Origin: Acidimicrobiia bacterium
GTDB taxonomy: Bacteria > Actinomycetota > Acidimicrobiia > Spongiisociales > UBA5794
NCBI GenBank assembly: GCA_036396535.1
Contig: DASWKR010000065.1
Span: 62,001 to 126,000 of the forward strand
Reading direction: 5' to 3'
Length of the DNA stretch: 64,000 nucleotides
This document shows positions 1 to 8,881 of this stretch, piece after piece; position 1 is the first letter of the stretch; each line of letters starts with the position of its first letter. Under the pieces are notes generated by a model, which did no database searches, was not told the origin of the DNA, and was given only the letters and a program-made list of their open reading frames with translations. Position numbers and translations under genes: made by a program.

Positions 1-688
1 GCAGCAGTTCATCCTCCCCAAGCCGTCGGAGATCGTGCGCTCGTTCTTCGCCACGAGCGGCATCATCTGGGGTGCCGGCCTCCGAACGCTCCAGGAAGCC
101 ATCGGCGGACTGTTCGTCGGGGTGGTCTCGGGGGTGGCGATGGCCCTGGTGACGACCCGGTGGATCGGCTTGCGGTCGGGGCTCATGCCATTCGCCATCG
201 CAGCCAACTCGGTGCCGATCGTCGCTTTGGCGCCGATCTTCAACCAGTGGTTCTCGATCACGAGCCCGATCTCGAAGGTCGCAGTTGTGGCTGTCGTCGT
301 GTTCTTCCCGGTGATGATCAACACGGCACGCGGCCTCCTCGAGGTCGACGACTCCGAGATCGAGCTCATGAGGTCGTTTGCGGCGAGCCCGCGGACCGTG
401 ATGCTGCGCATCCGGATACCGCGGGCGTTGCCGTACTTCTTCTCGGCGCTCAAAGTGGCGAGCGCCCTGTCGCTCATCGCGGCGATCGTGTCGGAGTACT
501 TCGGCGGTCCCCAGGACGTGCTCGGCCAGTACATCGTCAACCGAGCCCAGCTCTTCCAGTTCGCAGACGCCTGGGCGGCGATCGCGGTCGCATCGATCCT
601 CGGCATCGCGATGTACGGGGCGATCCTCGTCCTGGAGCGCGTCGCCATGCCGTGGCATGTGTCCTTCCGCGAGCCGCAGAGCAGCTGA
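1..688 (+). CDS. ABC transporter permease, SsuC/ThiX type (5' truncated)
   Basis: Inner-membrane permease of a nutrient-importing ABC transporter of the sulfonate/taurine/hydroxymethylpyrimidine class. The frame is open from base 2 (QQFILPKPSEIVRSF, the usual periplasm-side motif of this family), so the true start is left of the window. About 228 residues are visible with four to five hydrophobic segments. The cytoplasmic EAA loop that contacts the ATPase is seen around SFAASPRTVMLRIRIPRALP. The ATPase subunit is not in view and is probably upstream. The next gene encodes the cognate lipoprotein. The neighbouring catabolic genes suggest pyrimidine-like cargo, which is inference. Confidence 0.85.
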   Translation, partial: QQFILPKPSEIVRSFFATSGIIWGAGLRTLQEAIGGLFVGVVSGVAMALVTTRWIGLRSGLMPFAIAANSVPIVALAPIFNQWFSITSPISKVAVVAVVVFFPVMINTARGLLEVDDSEIELMRSFAASPRTVMLRIRIPRALPYFFSALKVASALSLIAAIVSEYFGGPQDVLGQYIVNRAQLFQFADAWAAIAVASILGIAMYGAILVLERVAMPWHVSFREPQSS

Positions 689-752
689 AGGACACATGTG
701 GAATGGATAGTCTCCTGTGACGGAGGCTTGGAGGAACAAGGAAGGTGACAAC

Positions 753-1871
753 TTGAAGAGAGAGTACGTGGGAAGGGTGCTGGCGCTCGTTGCCGCACTC
801 GGCCTCGTGGCAGCGTCGTGCGGCGGCGGCGGGGACGGGCTCGGCACGGAGGAGTGCGACGGAGTAGACGATGTGCGGCTCCAGCTGCAATGGGTCGCCC
901 AGTCGCAGTTCGCCGGCTACTTCGTCGCCAACGAGCTCGGGTTCTATGCGGACGAGTGTCTCAACGTCGAGATCCTCGAGGGGGCGGTCGAGATCGTGCC
1001 CCAACAGGTGCTGGCGAGCGGAGGCGCCGAGTTCGGCCTGGCCTGGGTGCCGAAGGCGCTCGTGTCACGCCAGGGCGGCGCCGACATCGTGAACATCGCC
1101 CAGGTGTTCGAGCGCTCCGGCACGCTCGAGGTGTCGTTCAAGGAGAGCGGCATCGAAGCGCCCGAGGACTGGGCGGGCAAGACGGTCGGCAACTGGGGAT
1201 TCGGCAACGAGTTCGAGCTGACGGCAGCGATTGCGCAGTACGGCGTCGAAGACGTCACGCTCGTCGGGCAGGACTTCACCATGAACGCACTGCTCAACGG
1301 AGAGATCGACGCGGCCGAAGCGATGATCTACAACGAGTACGCCCAGGTGCTGGAGGCTGAGAACCCCGAAACGGGCGAGCTCTACCTGCCCGATGACCTC
1401 AACGTCATCGACTTCAACGAAGTCGGCACGGCAATGCTGCAGGACGCAGTGTGGGTGAACGCCGACTGGATAGCGGAGGACGGCAACGAGGACATCGCCG
1501 AGCGGTTCCTCAAGGCGTCGTTCCGCGGGTGGATCCACTGTCTCGACAACTTCGACGAGTGCGTCGAAGTCGTCCTCGACAACGGGTCGACGCTCGGCGC
1601 CAGCCATCAGGCGTGGCAGCTCAACGAGATCCTCGCCCTGATCTTCCCGGCGACGAACGGGATCGGCGTGATGAACGAGGACTTGTGGGACCAGACCGTC
1701 CAGATCGCCACGGAGCAGATCCCGGAGCTCCAAGGCGTCGACGTATCGGGCGACGCCTATCGCACCGACATCGCAGAGGCAGCCCGCGACGCATTGGAGT
1801 CCGCCGACCTCGACGTACAGGGGGACGGGTTCTCGAGGCGCGAGATCGAGCTCGCCCCGGGCGGCGAATGA
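753..1871 (+). CDS. NMT1/THI5-like ABC transporter substrate-binding lipoprotein
   Basis: Extracytoplasmic solute receptor for the permease upstream. From a TTG start at 753 (GGAAGG 8 nt upstream) the product has 372 residues and a lipoprotein signal ending VAASC, with Cys23 as lipid anchor. An in-frame GTG at 717 would add 12 charged residues before the signal, so TTG is preferred. The mature part has the family's opening (LQLQWVAQSQFAGYFVANE, a few residues before GFYADECLNVEI), as in ThiY and riboflavin/pyrimidine-precursor binders. Linkage to dihydropyrimidinase and beta-ureidopropionase suggests the ligand is a pyrimidine, dihydropyrimidine or hydantoin. Confidence 0.85.
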   Translation: MKREYVGRVLALVAALGLVAASCGGGGDGLGTEECDGVDDVRLQLQWVAQSQFAGYFVANELGFYADECLNVEILEGAVEIVPQQVLASGGAEFGLAWVPKALVSRQGGADIVNIAQVFERSGTLEVSFKESGIEAPEDWAGKTVGNWGFGNEFELTAAIAQYGVEDVTLVGQDFTMNALLNGEIDAAEAMIYNEYAQVLEAENPETGELYLPDDLNVIDFNEVGTAMLQDAVWVNADWIAEDGNEDIAERFLKASFRGWIHCLDNFDECVEVVLDNGSTLGASHQAWQLNEILALIFPATNGIGVMNEDLWDQTVQIATEQIPELQGVDVSGDAYRTDIAEAARDALESADLDVQGDGFSRREIELAPGGE

Positions 1872-1880
1872 GATGAGGCA

Positions 1881-1912
1881 GACGGCGGCCCGGCGACTGC
1901 CGGGCCGCCGTC
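1881..1912 (+). terminator. Perfect 14-bp hairpin after the transporter genes
   Basis: GACGGCGGCCCGGC at 1881-1894 pairs perfectly with 1899-1912 around a GACT loop. There is no T-tract after it, so it may act as an intrinsic terminator of the high-GC type or as an mRNA 3' end stabiliser separating transporter and enzyme transcripts. Confidence 0.6.
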
Positions 1913-1961
1913 GCATCAGCGTCGCTAGCTTTGGATTCACACGCGAACAAGGAGGAGCTGC

Positions 1962-2807
1962 ATGGCCAACGTGGTGCGTGCCGCCATCGTCCAGACGGAG
2001 TGGACGGGCGACAAGGACTCCATGATCAAGAAGAACGCCGACTACGCCCGCCAGGCGGCCAACGACGGCGCCAAGGTGATGTGCTTCCAGGAGCTGTTCT
2101 ACGCCCCGTACTTCTGCCAGGTGCAGGAGAACGAGCACTTCGACTACGCCGAGCCGATTCCGGACGGCCCGACGACGAAGCTGATGCAGGACCTCGCCAA
2201 AGAGACGGAGATGGCGATCGTCGTCCCGATCTTCGAGAAGGAGGACGACGGCTTCTACTACAACACCGCCGCCGTGATCGACTCAGACGGCACGTACCTC
2301 GGGAAGTACCGCAAGACGCACATCCCGCACGTCAACGGCTTCTGGGAGAAGTTCTACTTCCGTCCCGGCAACACAGGGTATGCCGCCTTCGACACCCGTA
2401 ACGCAGGGCGCATCGGGGTGTACATCTGCTACGACCGCCACTTCCCCGAGGGCTGGAGGGCGATCGGGCTCAAGGGCGCCAAGATCGTGTTCAACCCGTC
2501 GGCGACGAGCCGCGGCCTGTCGATGTACCTGTGGAACCTCGAGCAACCTGCTGCGGCGGTCGCCAACGAGTACTTCATCGGTGCGATCAACAGAGTCGGC
2601 AAGGAGCCGTTCGGCGACAACGACTACTACGGGTCGTCCTACTTCGTCGGCCCGCGCGGCCAGCTCGTCGGATCGGCGGCGTCCGACACGGACGAGGAGC
2701 TCGTCGTGCGCGACCTCGACCTCGACGAGATCGACCAGGTCCGCAAGACCTGGGCGTTCTACCGCGACCGTAGGCCCGACGCGTACGGCGACCTGGTGGC
2801 CCCATAG
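1962..2807 (+). CDS. Beta-ureidopropionase / N-carbamoyl amidohydrolase (nitrilase superfamily)
   Basis: Hydrolyses N-carbamoyl-beta-alanine (or a related carbamoyl amino acid) to beta-alanine, CO2 and ammonia, the last ring-derived step of reductive pyrimidine breakdown. The 281-residue protein has the nitrilase triad Glu44 (FQELFY), Lys118 (YRKTH) and Cys156 (VYICYDRHFPE), and lacks a signal peptide. An AAGGAGGAG ribosome site sits just before the ATG. It is followed with no gap by an aminotransferase and then dihydropyrimidinase. An N-carbamoyl-D-amino-acid hydrolase (hydantoin pathway) is the main alternative. Confidence 0.85.
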   Translation: MANVVRAAIVQTEWTGDKDSMIKKNADYARQAANDGAKVMCFQELFYAPYFCQVQENEHFDYAEPIPDGPTTKLMQDLAKETEMAIVVPIFEKEDDGFYYNTAAVIDSDGTYLGKYRKTHIPHVNGFWEKFYFRPGNTGYAAFDTRNAGRIGVYICYDRHFPEGWRAIGLKGAKIVFNPSATSRGLSMYLWNLEQPAAAVANEYFIGAINRVGKEPFGDNDYYGSSYFVGPRGQLVGSAASDTDEELVVRDLDLDEIDQVRKTWAFYRDRRPDAYGDLVAP

Positions 2808-4103
2808 ATGGGCAGGCACGCCGAGCTCCTGGCGCGCCACCGCCGGGTTCTTCCGTCGTGGCTGGCGCTGTACTACGACGAGCCGATCTCGCTCGTCGAC
2901 GGTGAGGGCAGGCGGGTCGTCGACGCCGAGGGAAACGAGTACCTCGACTTCTTCGGGGGAATCCTGACGACGATGACCGGTTACCGGCTGCCGGAGGTCG
3001 TGTCGGCCATCAAGGCCCAGGCGGACAAGATGCTCCACACCTCGACGCTGTACCTCATCGAATCACAGGTCGAGTTGGCCGAGAGGCTGGCAGACCTATC
3101 GGGCATCGCCGACGCCAAGGTGTTCTTCACGAACTCCGGAACTGAGGCGAACGACGCCGCCCTGCTCCTCGCCACCCAGTTCAGGACGTCCAACCAGGTC
3201 CTGGCGATGCGCAACAGCTACCACGGTCGCTCGCACTCGACGATCGCGATCACGGGCAACGAGTCGTGGTCTGCGACGTCGCTGAGCCCCTTCCAGGTGA
3301 CCTACGTGCACAGCGGGTACCGCTACCGGAGTCCGTTCGCCGACCTGCCGGACGCCGAGTACATCGCCGCTTGCTGCGACGACCTACGCGACCTGCTCCG
3401 GATCGCCACGGCCGGCGACGTCGCCTGCCTCATCGCCGAGCCGATCCAGGGGGTCGGCGGCTTTGCGACGCCTCCCGACGGCTTCTACGGAGGGATCAAG
3501 GAGGTGCTCGACGATCATGGGATCCTTTTCATCTCCGACGAGGTCCAGACCGGTTGGGGAAGGACGGGAGAGCACTTCTGGGGGTACGAGGCCCACGGGA
3601 TCGTCCCCGACATGATCACCTTCGCCAAAGGCCTCGGAAACGGACTCGCCATCGGAGGAGTGATCGCCCGGGGCGACATCATGGACGTGGTGAAAGCCAA
3701 CTCGATCTCGACGTTCGGCGGAAATCCCCTGGCGACCGCAGGCGCCCTCGCCAACCTGGATTATCTGCTCGAGCACGACCTGCAGGCGAACGCCTTCAAG
3801 GTGGGTCAGCAGCTCAGGGCGAGCCTCGACGATCTCGCAGAGCAGCTTCCCAACATCGGGGACGTCCGCGGCAAAGGGCTCATGATCGGGGTCGAGTTCG
3901 TCAGACCCGGCAGCAAGGACCCCGACTCGGGAGTGACCACCAGGGTGATGGAGGAAGCCAGGACGGGCGGGCTGCTCATCGGCAAGGGGGGCCTCTTCGG
4001 CAACGTTCTGCGGATCGCCCCACCCCTGTCGGTCACCTCGGAGGAGGCCGCCGAGGGCTACGACATCCTGAGCGCGGCGGTGCACCGCGCCATCGCCGAC
4101 TGA
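2808..4103 (+). CDS. Class III PLP-dependent aminotransferase (AGXT2/beta-alanine type)
   Basis: Fold-type I transaminase of 431 residues. PLP-binding elements are visible: TNSGTEAND for the phosphate, LFISDEVQTGWGRTG with the pyridine-contacting Asp, and the Schiff-base lysine K274 in TFAKGLGNG. The ATG follows the stop of the ureidopropionase directly, so translation is probably coupled. In this setting the expected reaction is beta-alanine (or 3-aminoisobutyrate) to malonate semialdehyde, with pyruvate or glyoxylate as acceptor. Substrate choice cannot be read from sequence; 4-aminobutyrate or alanine-glyoxylate activity are alternatives. Confidence 0.85.
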   Translation: MGRHAELLARHRRVLPSWLALYYDEPISLVDGEGRRVVDAEGNEYLDFFGGILTTMTGYRLPEVVSAIKAQADKMLHTSTLYLIESQVELAERLADLSGIADAKVFFTNSGTEANDAALLLATQFRTSNQVLAMRNSYHGRSHSTIAITGNESWSATSLSPFQVTYVHSGYRYRSPFADLPDAEYIAACCDDLRDLLRIATAGDVACLIAEPIQGVGGFATPPDGFYGGIKEVLDDHGILFISDEVQTGWGRTGEHFWGYEAHGIVPDMITFAKGLGNGLAIGGVIARGDIMDVVKANSISTFGGNPLATAGALANLDYLLEHDLQANAFKVGQQLRASLDDLAEQLPNIGDVRGKGLMIGVEFVRPGSKDPDSGVTTRVMEEARTGGLLIGKGGLFGNVLRIAPPLSVTSEEAAEGYDILSAAVHRAIAD

Positions 4104-4115
4104 AGGGAGCGAGCA

Positions 4116-5543
4116 ATGGCGAGAACACTCATCGAGGGCGGCACGATCGTCTCGGCGGACGACACCCAGACCGCAGACGTGCTCGTCGAGGGAGAGACCA
4201 TCACCGCCATCGCATCGCCCGGCAGCCACGACTGGGGACAGACCGTCGACAGGGTGATCGACGCCTCGGGCAAATACGTCATCCCCGGCGCCATCGACGT
4301 GCACACCCACTTCGAGCTGCCGTTCGGAGGCACCTTCGTCTCGGACAACTTCGAGACCGGGACGCGGGCGGCGGCGCACGGCGGTACCACCTCGATCGTC
4401 GACTTCGCCGTCCAGGTGAAGGGCGAGCGCGTCATGGACGGGTTCGCCAACTGGATGGCCAAGGCCGAAGGCAACTGTGCCATCGATTACGGCTTCCACA
4501 TGATCGTGGGCGACGTCAACGAGGCCACCCTCAAGGAGATGGACACCATCGTCGGCGAGGGCGTGACGAGCTTCAAGCTCTTCATGGCGTACCCGGGGGT
4601 CCTCTACTCCGACGACGGCCAGATCTTCCGAGCAATGCAGCAGGCGTCGGAGTCCGGCTCGACGATCATGATGCACGCCGAGAACGGCATCGCCATCGAC
4701 GTGCTGAGGGAACAGGCCGTCGCCAGGGGGCACACCGATCCGAAGTACCACACCACCACCCGGCCGCCCACGACGGAGTCGGAAGCGGTGCACAGGGCGA
4801 TCGTGCTCGCAGAGTTGGCGGGCTGCCCGCTGTACGTCGTGCACATGTCGGCCAAGGAAGCGGTCGCCGAGCTCACGAAGGCACGCGATCGGGGTGTCAA
4901 CGCCTTCGGAGAGACATGCCCGCACTACATGGTGCTGTCGTGGGAAGACCACGTGAGCGCCCCGGGATTCGAGGGGGCGAAGTACGTCTGCTCGACACCC
5001 ATCCGGCCCAAGTCGGAGGGCCACCAGGACTACCTTTGGAACGCCCTGGCTCGCAACGACCTTCAGATCGTCTCGACCGACCACGCCGGGTTCTTCTACG
5101 ACGACGACGAGGCACTCGGCAGGCAGAAGCGGCTCGGTGAAGGCAACTTCACCCTCATTCCCAACGGGCTCCCCGGCGTCGAGGAGCGTCTCAACGTGAT
5201 GTACCAGGCGGGCGTCGCCGAGGGCAGGCTGTCCCTCAATCGCTGGGTCGAGGTCTGCTCGACGAATCCGGCGAAGATGTTCGGCCTCTTCCCGAAGAAG
5301 GGGGCGATAGCCGTCGGCTCCGACGCCGACATCGTCGTGTACGACCCGAGCGCATCCTTCACGTATTCGCCCGAGACGATCCACATGAACGTCGACTACA
5401 CGGCGTACGACGGCATGGAGATCAGCGGCAACGTCGCCACCGTGCTCTCCCGAGGCAAGGTGATCGTGGAGGACGCGACCTACGTCGGCAGCAGGGGCGA
5501 CGGCCGGTACATGAAGCGCGGCCCGAGCCAGCTGCTCATCTGA
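4116..5543 (+). CDS. hydA: Dihydropyrimidinase / hydantoinase
   Basis: Zinc-dependent cyclic amidohydrolase that opens dihydrouracil or dihydrothymine to N-carbamoyl-beta-amino acids. The 475-residue length is normal for the family. Metal ligands are His63 and His65 (DVHTHFE), the carboxylated Lys154 (SFKLFMAYPG), the histidines in MMHAENG and VVHMSAK, and the Asp in STDHAGF. AGGGAGCGAGCA precedes the ATG. Together with the two genes before it this gives dihydropyrimidine to semialdehyde conversion. A dihydropyrimidine dehydrogenase (PreTA) is not in view. Confidence 0.9.
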   Translation: MARTLIEGGTIVSADDTQTADVLVEGETITAIASPGSHDWGQTVDRVIDASGKYVIPGAIDVHTHFELPFGGTFVSDNFETGTRAAAHGGTTSIVDFAVQVKGERVMDGFANWMAKAEGNCAIDYGFHMIVGDVNEATLKEMDTIVGEGVTSFKLFMAYPGVLYSDDGQIFRAMQQASESGSTIMMHAENGIAIDVLREQAVARGHTDPKYHTTTRPPTTESEAVHRAIVLAELAGCPLYVVHMSAKEAVAELTKARDRGVNAFGETCPHYMVLSWEDHVSAPGFEGAKYVCSTPIRPKSEGHQDYLWNALARNDLQIVSTDHAGFFYDDDEALGRQKRLGEGNFTLIPNGLPGVEERLNVMYQAGVAEGRLSLNRWVEVCSTNPAKMFGLFPKKGAIAVGSDADIVVYDPSASFTYSPETIHMNVDYTAYDGMEISGNVATVLSRGKVIVEDATYVGSRGDGRYMKRGPSQLLI

Positions 5544-6547
5544 TGGAACTCGGCGTCGTCTTGCAGACTGATCCACCCGCAAGCCGGGTCGTCGAGCTCG
5601 CTCGGCTCGCAGAGAGCCTCGGGTTCACACACGGATGGACGTTCGACTCCCACGTCCTCTGGCAGGAGCCATACGTCATCTTCTCGCAGATGCTGGCTGC
5701 CACGGAGCGGATGATCGTCGGGCCCATGGTGACGAACCCCGGGACCCGCGACTGGACGGTGACGGCCTCCCTCTTCGCCACCCTCAACGACATGTTCGGC
5801 GCCCGGACGATCTGCGGTATGGGGCGGGGAGACTCTGCGTTGCGGTACATCGGCCGCACGCCGACGACCCTCGAGACCATGGTCGAGGCGATGGCCGTCA
5901 TCAAGGGTCTCGTGGCGGGCGACGAGGTCGACTACCGGGGGAAGGCGCTGCAGATCCCGTGGATAGACGAAGGGTGGGACCTGCCCATGTGGGTGGCCGG
6001 GTACGGCCCGAAAGCACTGGCCACCATCGGCGCCCACGCCGACGGGTTCATCCTCCAGCTCGCCGATCCACAGATCCTCGAGTGGACCGCAGGCGCAGTG
6101 AAGCAGGCGGCAGCCGACGCCGGCCGGAACCCGGCAGACGTGAAGATCGCCGTCGTGGCGCCTGCGTATGTCGGCGACGACCTCCCGCACCAACGTGACC
6201 AGCTTCGCTGGTTCGGGGGGATGGTCGGCAACCACGTCGCCGACCTGGTGAACAGGTACGGCGACGACTCCGCCCAGGTTCCCCAGGCGCTGAGCGACTA
6301 CATCAAGGCCAGGGAGAGCTACGACTACGCCCACCACGGCCGGTCGGGCAACCCGACGACCGATTTCGTGCCGGACGAGATCGTCGATCGCTTCTGCATC
6401 CTGGGACCCGTCGAGGCCCACATCGAGAAGCTCCGGGAGCTCGAGTCTCTCGGCGTCGATCACTTCTCGATATACCTCATGCACGACCAGCAGGAGGAGA
6501 CGCTGCGGGCATATGGCGAGCTCGTCGTGCCGGCGATGCGGGGCTGA
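5543..6547 (+). CDS. LLM-class flavin oxidoreductase, probably F420-dependent
   Basis: TIM-barrel protein of 334 residues in the luciferase-like monooxygenase / methylene-tetrahydromethanopterin reductase superfamily. Family features include VEAMAVIKGLVAGDEVDY, PMWVAGYGPKALATIGAHADGFI and a C-terminal GPVEAHIEKLRELESLGVDH. Its ATG overlaps the dihydropyrimidinase stop (TGATG), so it belongs to that operon. It resembles the LLM subgroup I recall as the CPS_4043 type, whose function is unknown. It could oxidise or reduce a pyrimidine-pathway intermediate, but it is not an obvious RutA. Confidence 0.75.
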   Translation: MELGVVLQTDPPASRVVELARLAESLGFTHGWTFDSHVLWQEPYVIFSQMLAATERMIVGPMVTNPGTRDWTVTASLFATLNDMFGARTICGMGRGDSALRYIGRTPTTLETMVEAMAVIKGLVAGDEVDYRGKALQIPWIDEGWDLPMWVAGYGPKALATIGAHADGFILQLADPQILEWTAGAVKQAAADAGRNPADVKIAVVAPAYVGDDLPHQRDQLRWFGGMVGNHVADLVNRYGDDSAQVPQALSDYIKARESYDYAHHGRSGNPTTDFVPDEIVDRFCILGPVEAHIEKLRELESLGVDHFSIYLMHDQQEETLRAYGELVVPAMRG

Positions 6548-6619
6548 CCCGAGGGCAGTCCTCGTCGCCACGGGTCTCGGGGCGGCTCGTGGCTAGCCTC
6601 CGCTGATGGAGGCAGGCCG

Positions 6620-8338
6620 ATGACGGCGTTGACCCGTGAGACCTCGAAGATGCTCGTGGCGCTCAACGCCGACGTGGTCGGCTACTCGCGGCTGATGGCG
6701 GACGACCTCGAGGTGACGACGTCGGTGATGGGGGAGTATCACCGCTTGGTGGAGCGGGAGGTCGAGGCGAGCGAAGGATCGCTCGTGGCGTTCGTGGGCG
6801 ACAACTTCATGGCGGTCTTCGACGACGTCACCGCGGCGATGCGAGCCGCCATCGCAATCAGCTCCGAGGTCGAGGCGCGCAATGCAGACGTGCCTCATCA
6901 CCGCCGGGTCCGGTTCAGGATGGGTATAGACCGGGGCGAGGTGGCGATATCCGAGGACGGTCAGTACTTCGGCGAGGCGCTGAACATCGCCGCCCGGATC
7001 CAGGCGATCGCCCAGCCCGGCGGACTGAGCATCTCGGGCGAGGTCTACAAGGCGCTCGACGAACCCGAGCTGCGGTTCAAGGCGGCAGGCCCGCGCAGCT
7101 TCAAGAACATCCCGGGCACGGTTCCCGTGTACGAGTTCCTCGACCTCCCCGTCGAGGGCCACACGAAGCCTCGCCACCCGACACTCGACTCACCCACCGT
7201 GGCCGTGCTCCCGATCCACACCGAGAAGGTCGACGACGAGCTTCGCTCCATCGCAGACCTGCTGATGGCGGGCGTCGTCCATCGCCTCGCCTCGATCCCG
7301 CGCCTCGGCGTCGTTGACGCAACCGGGTCGACGGGCGAGGAGAACGGAGCCACCGTGCAGTACATGCTCGAGTCGGGCATCCACCAGTTCCGCGACAACA
7401 TACGCGTGTACTCCAAGCTCGTCGACGTGGCGACGATCAACGTCGTCTTCTCTCATCGTTGGGACGCGACGCTCGACGACGTCATCGGGCTCTCGGATCG
7501 GATGCCGGACGACATCGCCCGGTCTCTCGAGGTCGAGTTGATCGTGGGCGAGCCTGCCAGGATCTATGCCGAGCTCGCCGACCCCGCCTCTCAAGAGCAC
7601 ATCTACAAGGGCTGGTTCGAGCTCACGGCTGGAACCGCCGAAGGCTGGCGGCGCGCCATCGAGCACTTCGGCGAGGTCGTCGAGATGCACCCGGACGTCA
7701 CGACGGGCTACGCGCTGCTTGCGTTCGCTCACTGGGTCGGCGCCTCCGATCGGTTCGCAGACGATCAGCGGGCCAGTTTCCGGAAGGCGACCGAGTACGC
7801 CCGTCGCGGCATCGAGACGGGTGACCCGACGGGGCTGAGCCAGATGGTCGAGGCCGCCAGCCTGCTCTCGGAGGGCCAGATCGAGGAGGCCCTCGAGCGT
7901 CTCGAAGGCGTCGAGATCACTCGTCCGACCTGCGACGTCACGTACGCGCTCGAGGGCAGCGTGCGACGGTACCTCGGACAGTGGCAGAGGTCGCTCGAGT
8001 TGATCGATCGGGCGATGCGGCTGACGCAGGTCACGAACCCGTGGTATCCCACCGTGCAGGCGTGCGCGCTGTACATCGGTGACCGTTTCGAGGACGCCGC
8101 CTCGACCGCCGAGGCCGTGCTGGATCACCAACCGAACAACCTCGAGGCGCTGCTGGTGCTGGCGGCCGCCCAGAACCACATGGGGCTCGACCGGCGGGCG
8201 GCGGCAACGGCCGCATCGATCCGGGACCGGTACCCTGCTGTCGACATCGGGCAATGGCTGGGCTCGAATCCCTATCAAGATCCCACCGTGGTGGAACGAT
8301 GGCGCCAGGACCTGAGAGCGCTCGGCCTCGTCGGATAG
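6620..8338 (+). CDS. Class III adenylate/guanylate cyclase with C-terminal TPR region
   Basis: Soluble 572-residue signalling protein. Residues 10-175 form a class III cyclase domain with both metal-binding aspartates (D18 in NADVVGY, D61 in FVGDNFM) and the transition-state pair N122/R126 (LNIAARI), so it should be active. The middle (about 190-320) resembles the TolB/FlgO-like segment often fused to these cyclases, and 350-560 has helical TPR-like repeats. There is no membrane segment. GGAGGC precedes the ATG at 6620, with a TAGCCT box at 6594-6599. It is a single gene, and no cAMP receptor gene is nearby. Confidence 0.85.
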   Translation: MTALTRETSKMLVALNADVVGYSRLMADDLEVTTSVMGEYHRLVEREVEASEGSLVAFVGDNFMAVFDDVTAAMRAAIAISSEVEARNADVPHHRRVRFRMGIDRGEVAISEDGQYFGEALNIAARIQAIAQPGGLSISGEVYKALDEPELRFKAAGPRSFKNIPGTVPVYEFLDLPVEGHTKPRHPTLDSPTVAVLPIHTEKVDDELRSIADLLMAGVVHRLASIPRLGVVDATGSTGEENGATVQYMLESGIHQFRDNIRVYSKLVDVATINVVFSHRWDATLDDVIGLSDRMPDDIARSLEVELIVGEPARIYAELADPASQEHIYKGWFELTAGTAEGWRRAIEHFGEVVEMHPDVTTGYALLAFAHWVGASDRFADDQRASFRKATEYARRGIETGDPTGLSQMVEAASLLSEGQIEEALERLEGVEITRPTCDVTYALEGSVRRYLGQWQRSLELIDRAMRLTQVTNPWYPTVQACALYIGDRFEDAASTAEAVLDHQPNNLEALLVLAAAQNHMGLDRRAAATAASIRDRYPAVDIGQWLGSNPYQDPTVVERWRQDLRALGLVG

Positions 8339-8351
8339 TGGACGTCGCCAT

Positions 8352-8371
8352 CGGGAGCGAGGCCGCTCCCG
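8352..8371. terminator. Convergent hairpin between cyclase and minus-strand gene
   Basis: CGGGAGCG and CGCTCCCG form a perfect 8-bp stem with an AGGC loop, placed between two convergent stop codons. There is no T-run on either strand. Confidence 0.5.
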
Positions 8372-8415
8372 TATCGAGGCGATCCGGCCTCTCCCTCCGC
8401 GACGAAGGCCGCCCG

Positions 8416-8769
8416 TCAACCCGCCCGCGTGGCGTCGAGACGCTGGAGCAGTTCGTGGGCCGCCAACTCGATCTCTTTGTGGTCCCATTCGGCGGCGCGG
8501 TACCGGCAGGCGATCAAGCCCATGCGGTGGAGCCGCTTGAAGTCGCCGTAGACGAAGGCGTACCGAGCCTTGGTCTCGTCATTGGCCCCAACGGTGAGGC
8601 CGAGGTGCCAGGCGGCGTACTCATCCCAGCCGGACCGGTCGAGGAAGGCGTTCTGGTCGTCCGCGGTCGGCTGCGACGTGCCCCACTCGCTCCTCAGAAC
8701 GTACTGCCTGGCGTCGATGAGGGCTCGTGCCTTGTCGACCCCGGCGGGGTTCACCTCGTAGCGAGCCAC
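8416..8769 (-). CDS. Conserved actinobacterial hypothetical protein (117 aa)
   Basis: Starts at GTG 8769 and reads VARYEVNPAGVDKARALIDA, ending shortly after KEIELAAHELLQRLD. It lacks signal peptide or membrane segments. The central WDEYAAWHLGL..TKARYAFVYGDFKRLHR block is strongly conserved, from memory, in small uncharacterised proteins of Streptomyces, Frankia and relatives; no function is known to me. A longer in-frame reading upstream (to 9318) lies over trkA and is rejected. It is divergent from the TrkA-like gene. Confidence 0.8.
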   Translation of the reverse strand: MARYEVNPAGVDKARALIDARQYVLRSEWGTSQPTADDQNAFLDRSGWDEYAAWHLGLTVGANDETKARYAFVYGDFKRLHRMGLIACRYRAAEWDHKEIELAAHELLQRLDATRAG

Positions 8770-8795
8770 TCGGGAGAGCCTACGAGGCCGTGCCC

Positions 8796-8812
8796 TCGAG
8801 CGTGACGCTCGA
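8796..8812. promoter_or_regulatory. Perfect inverted repeat in divergent intergenic region
   Basis: TCGAGCGT-G-ACGCTCGA is an 8-bp perfect palindrome with a one-base centre, midway between the divergently transcribed 117-aa gene and the TrkA-like gene. It fits an operator for a dimeric repressor; the regulator is unknown. Confidence 0.4.
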
Positions 8813-8881
8813 AGAGTGGCCGACGCTTGGTTGGGTCCTCCCGTGATCGAACGCGATAATGCCGGCTCGACAGGAGGTTCG

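Noticed and set aside
3384-5582. Very long minus-strand open frame across the aminotransferase and dihydropyrimidinase genes
   Set aside because: Composition is typical of antisense frames in GC-rich DNA and it overlaps two strong genes.
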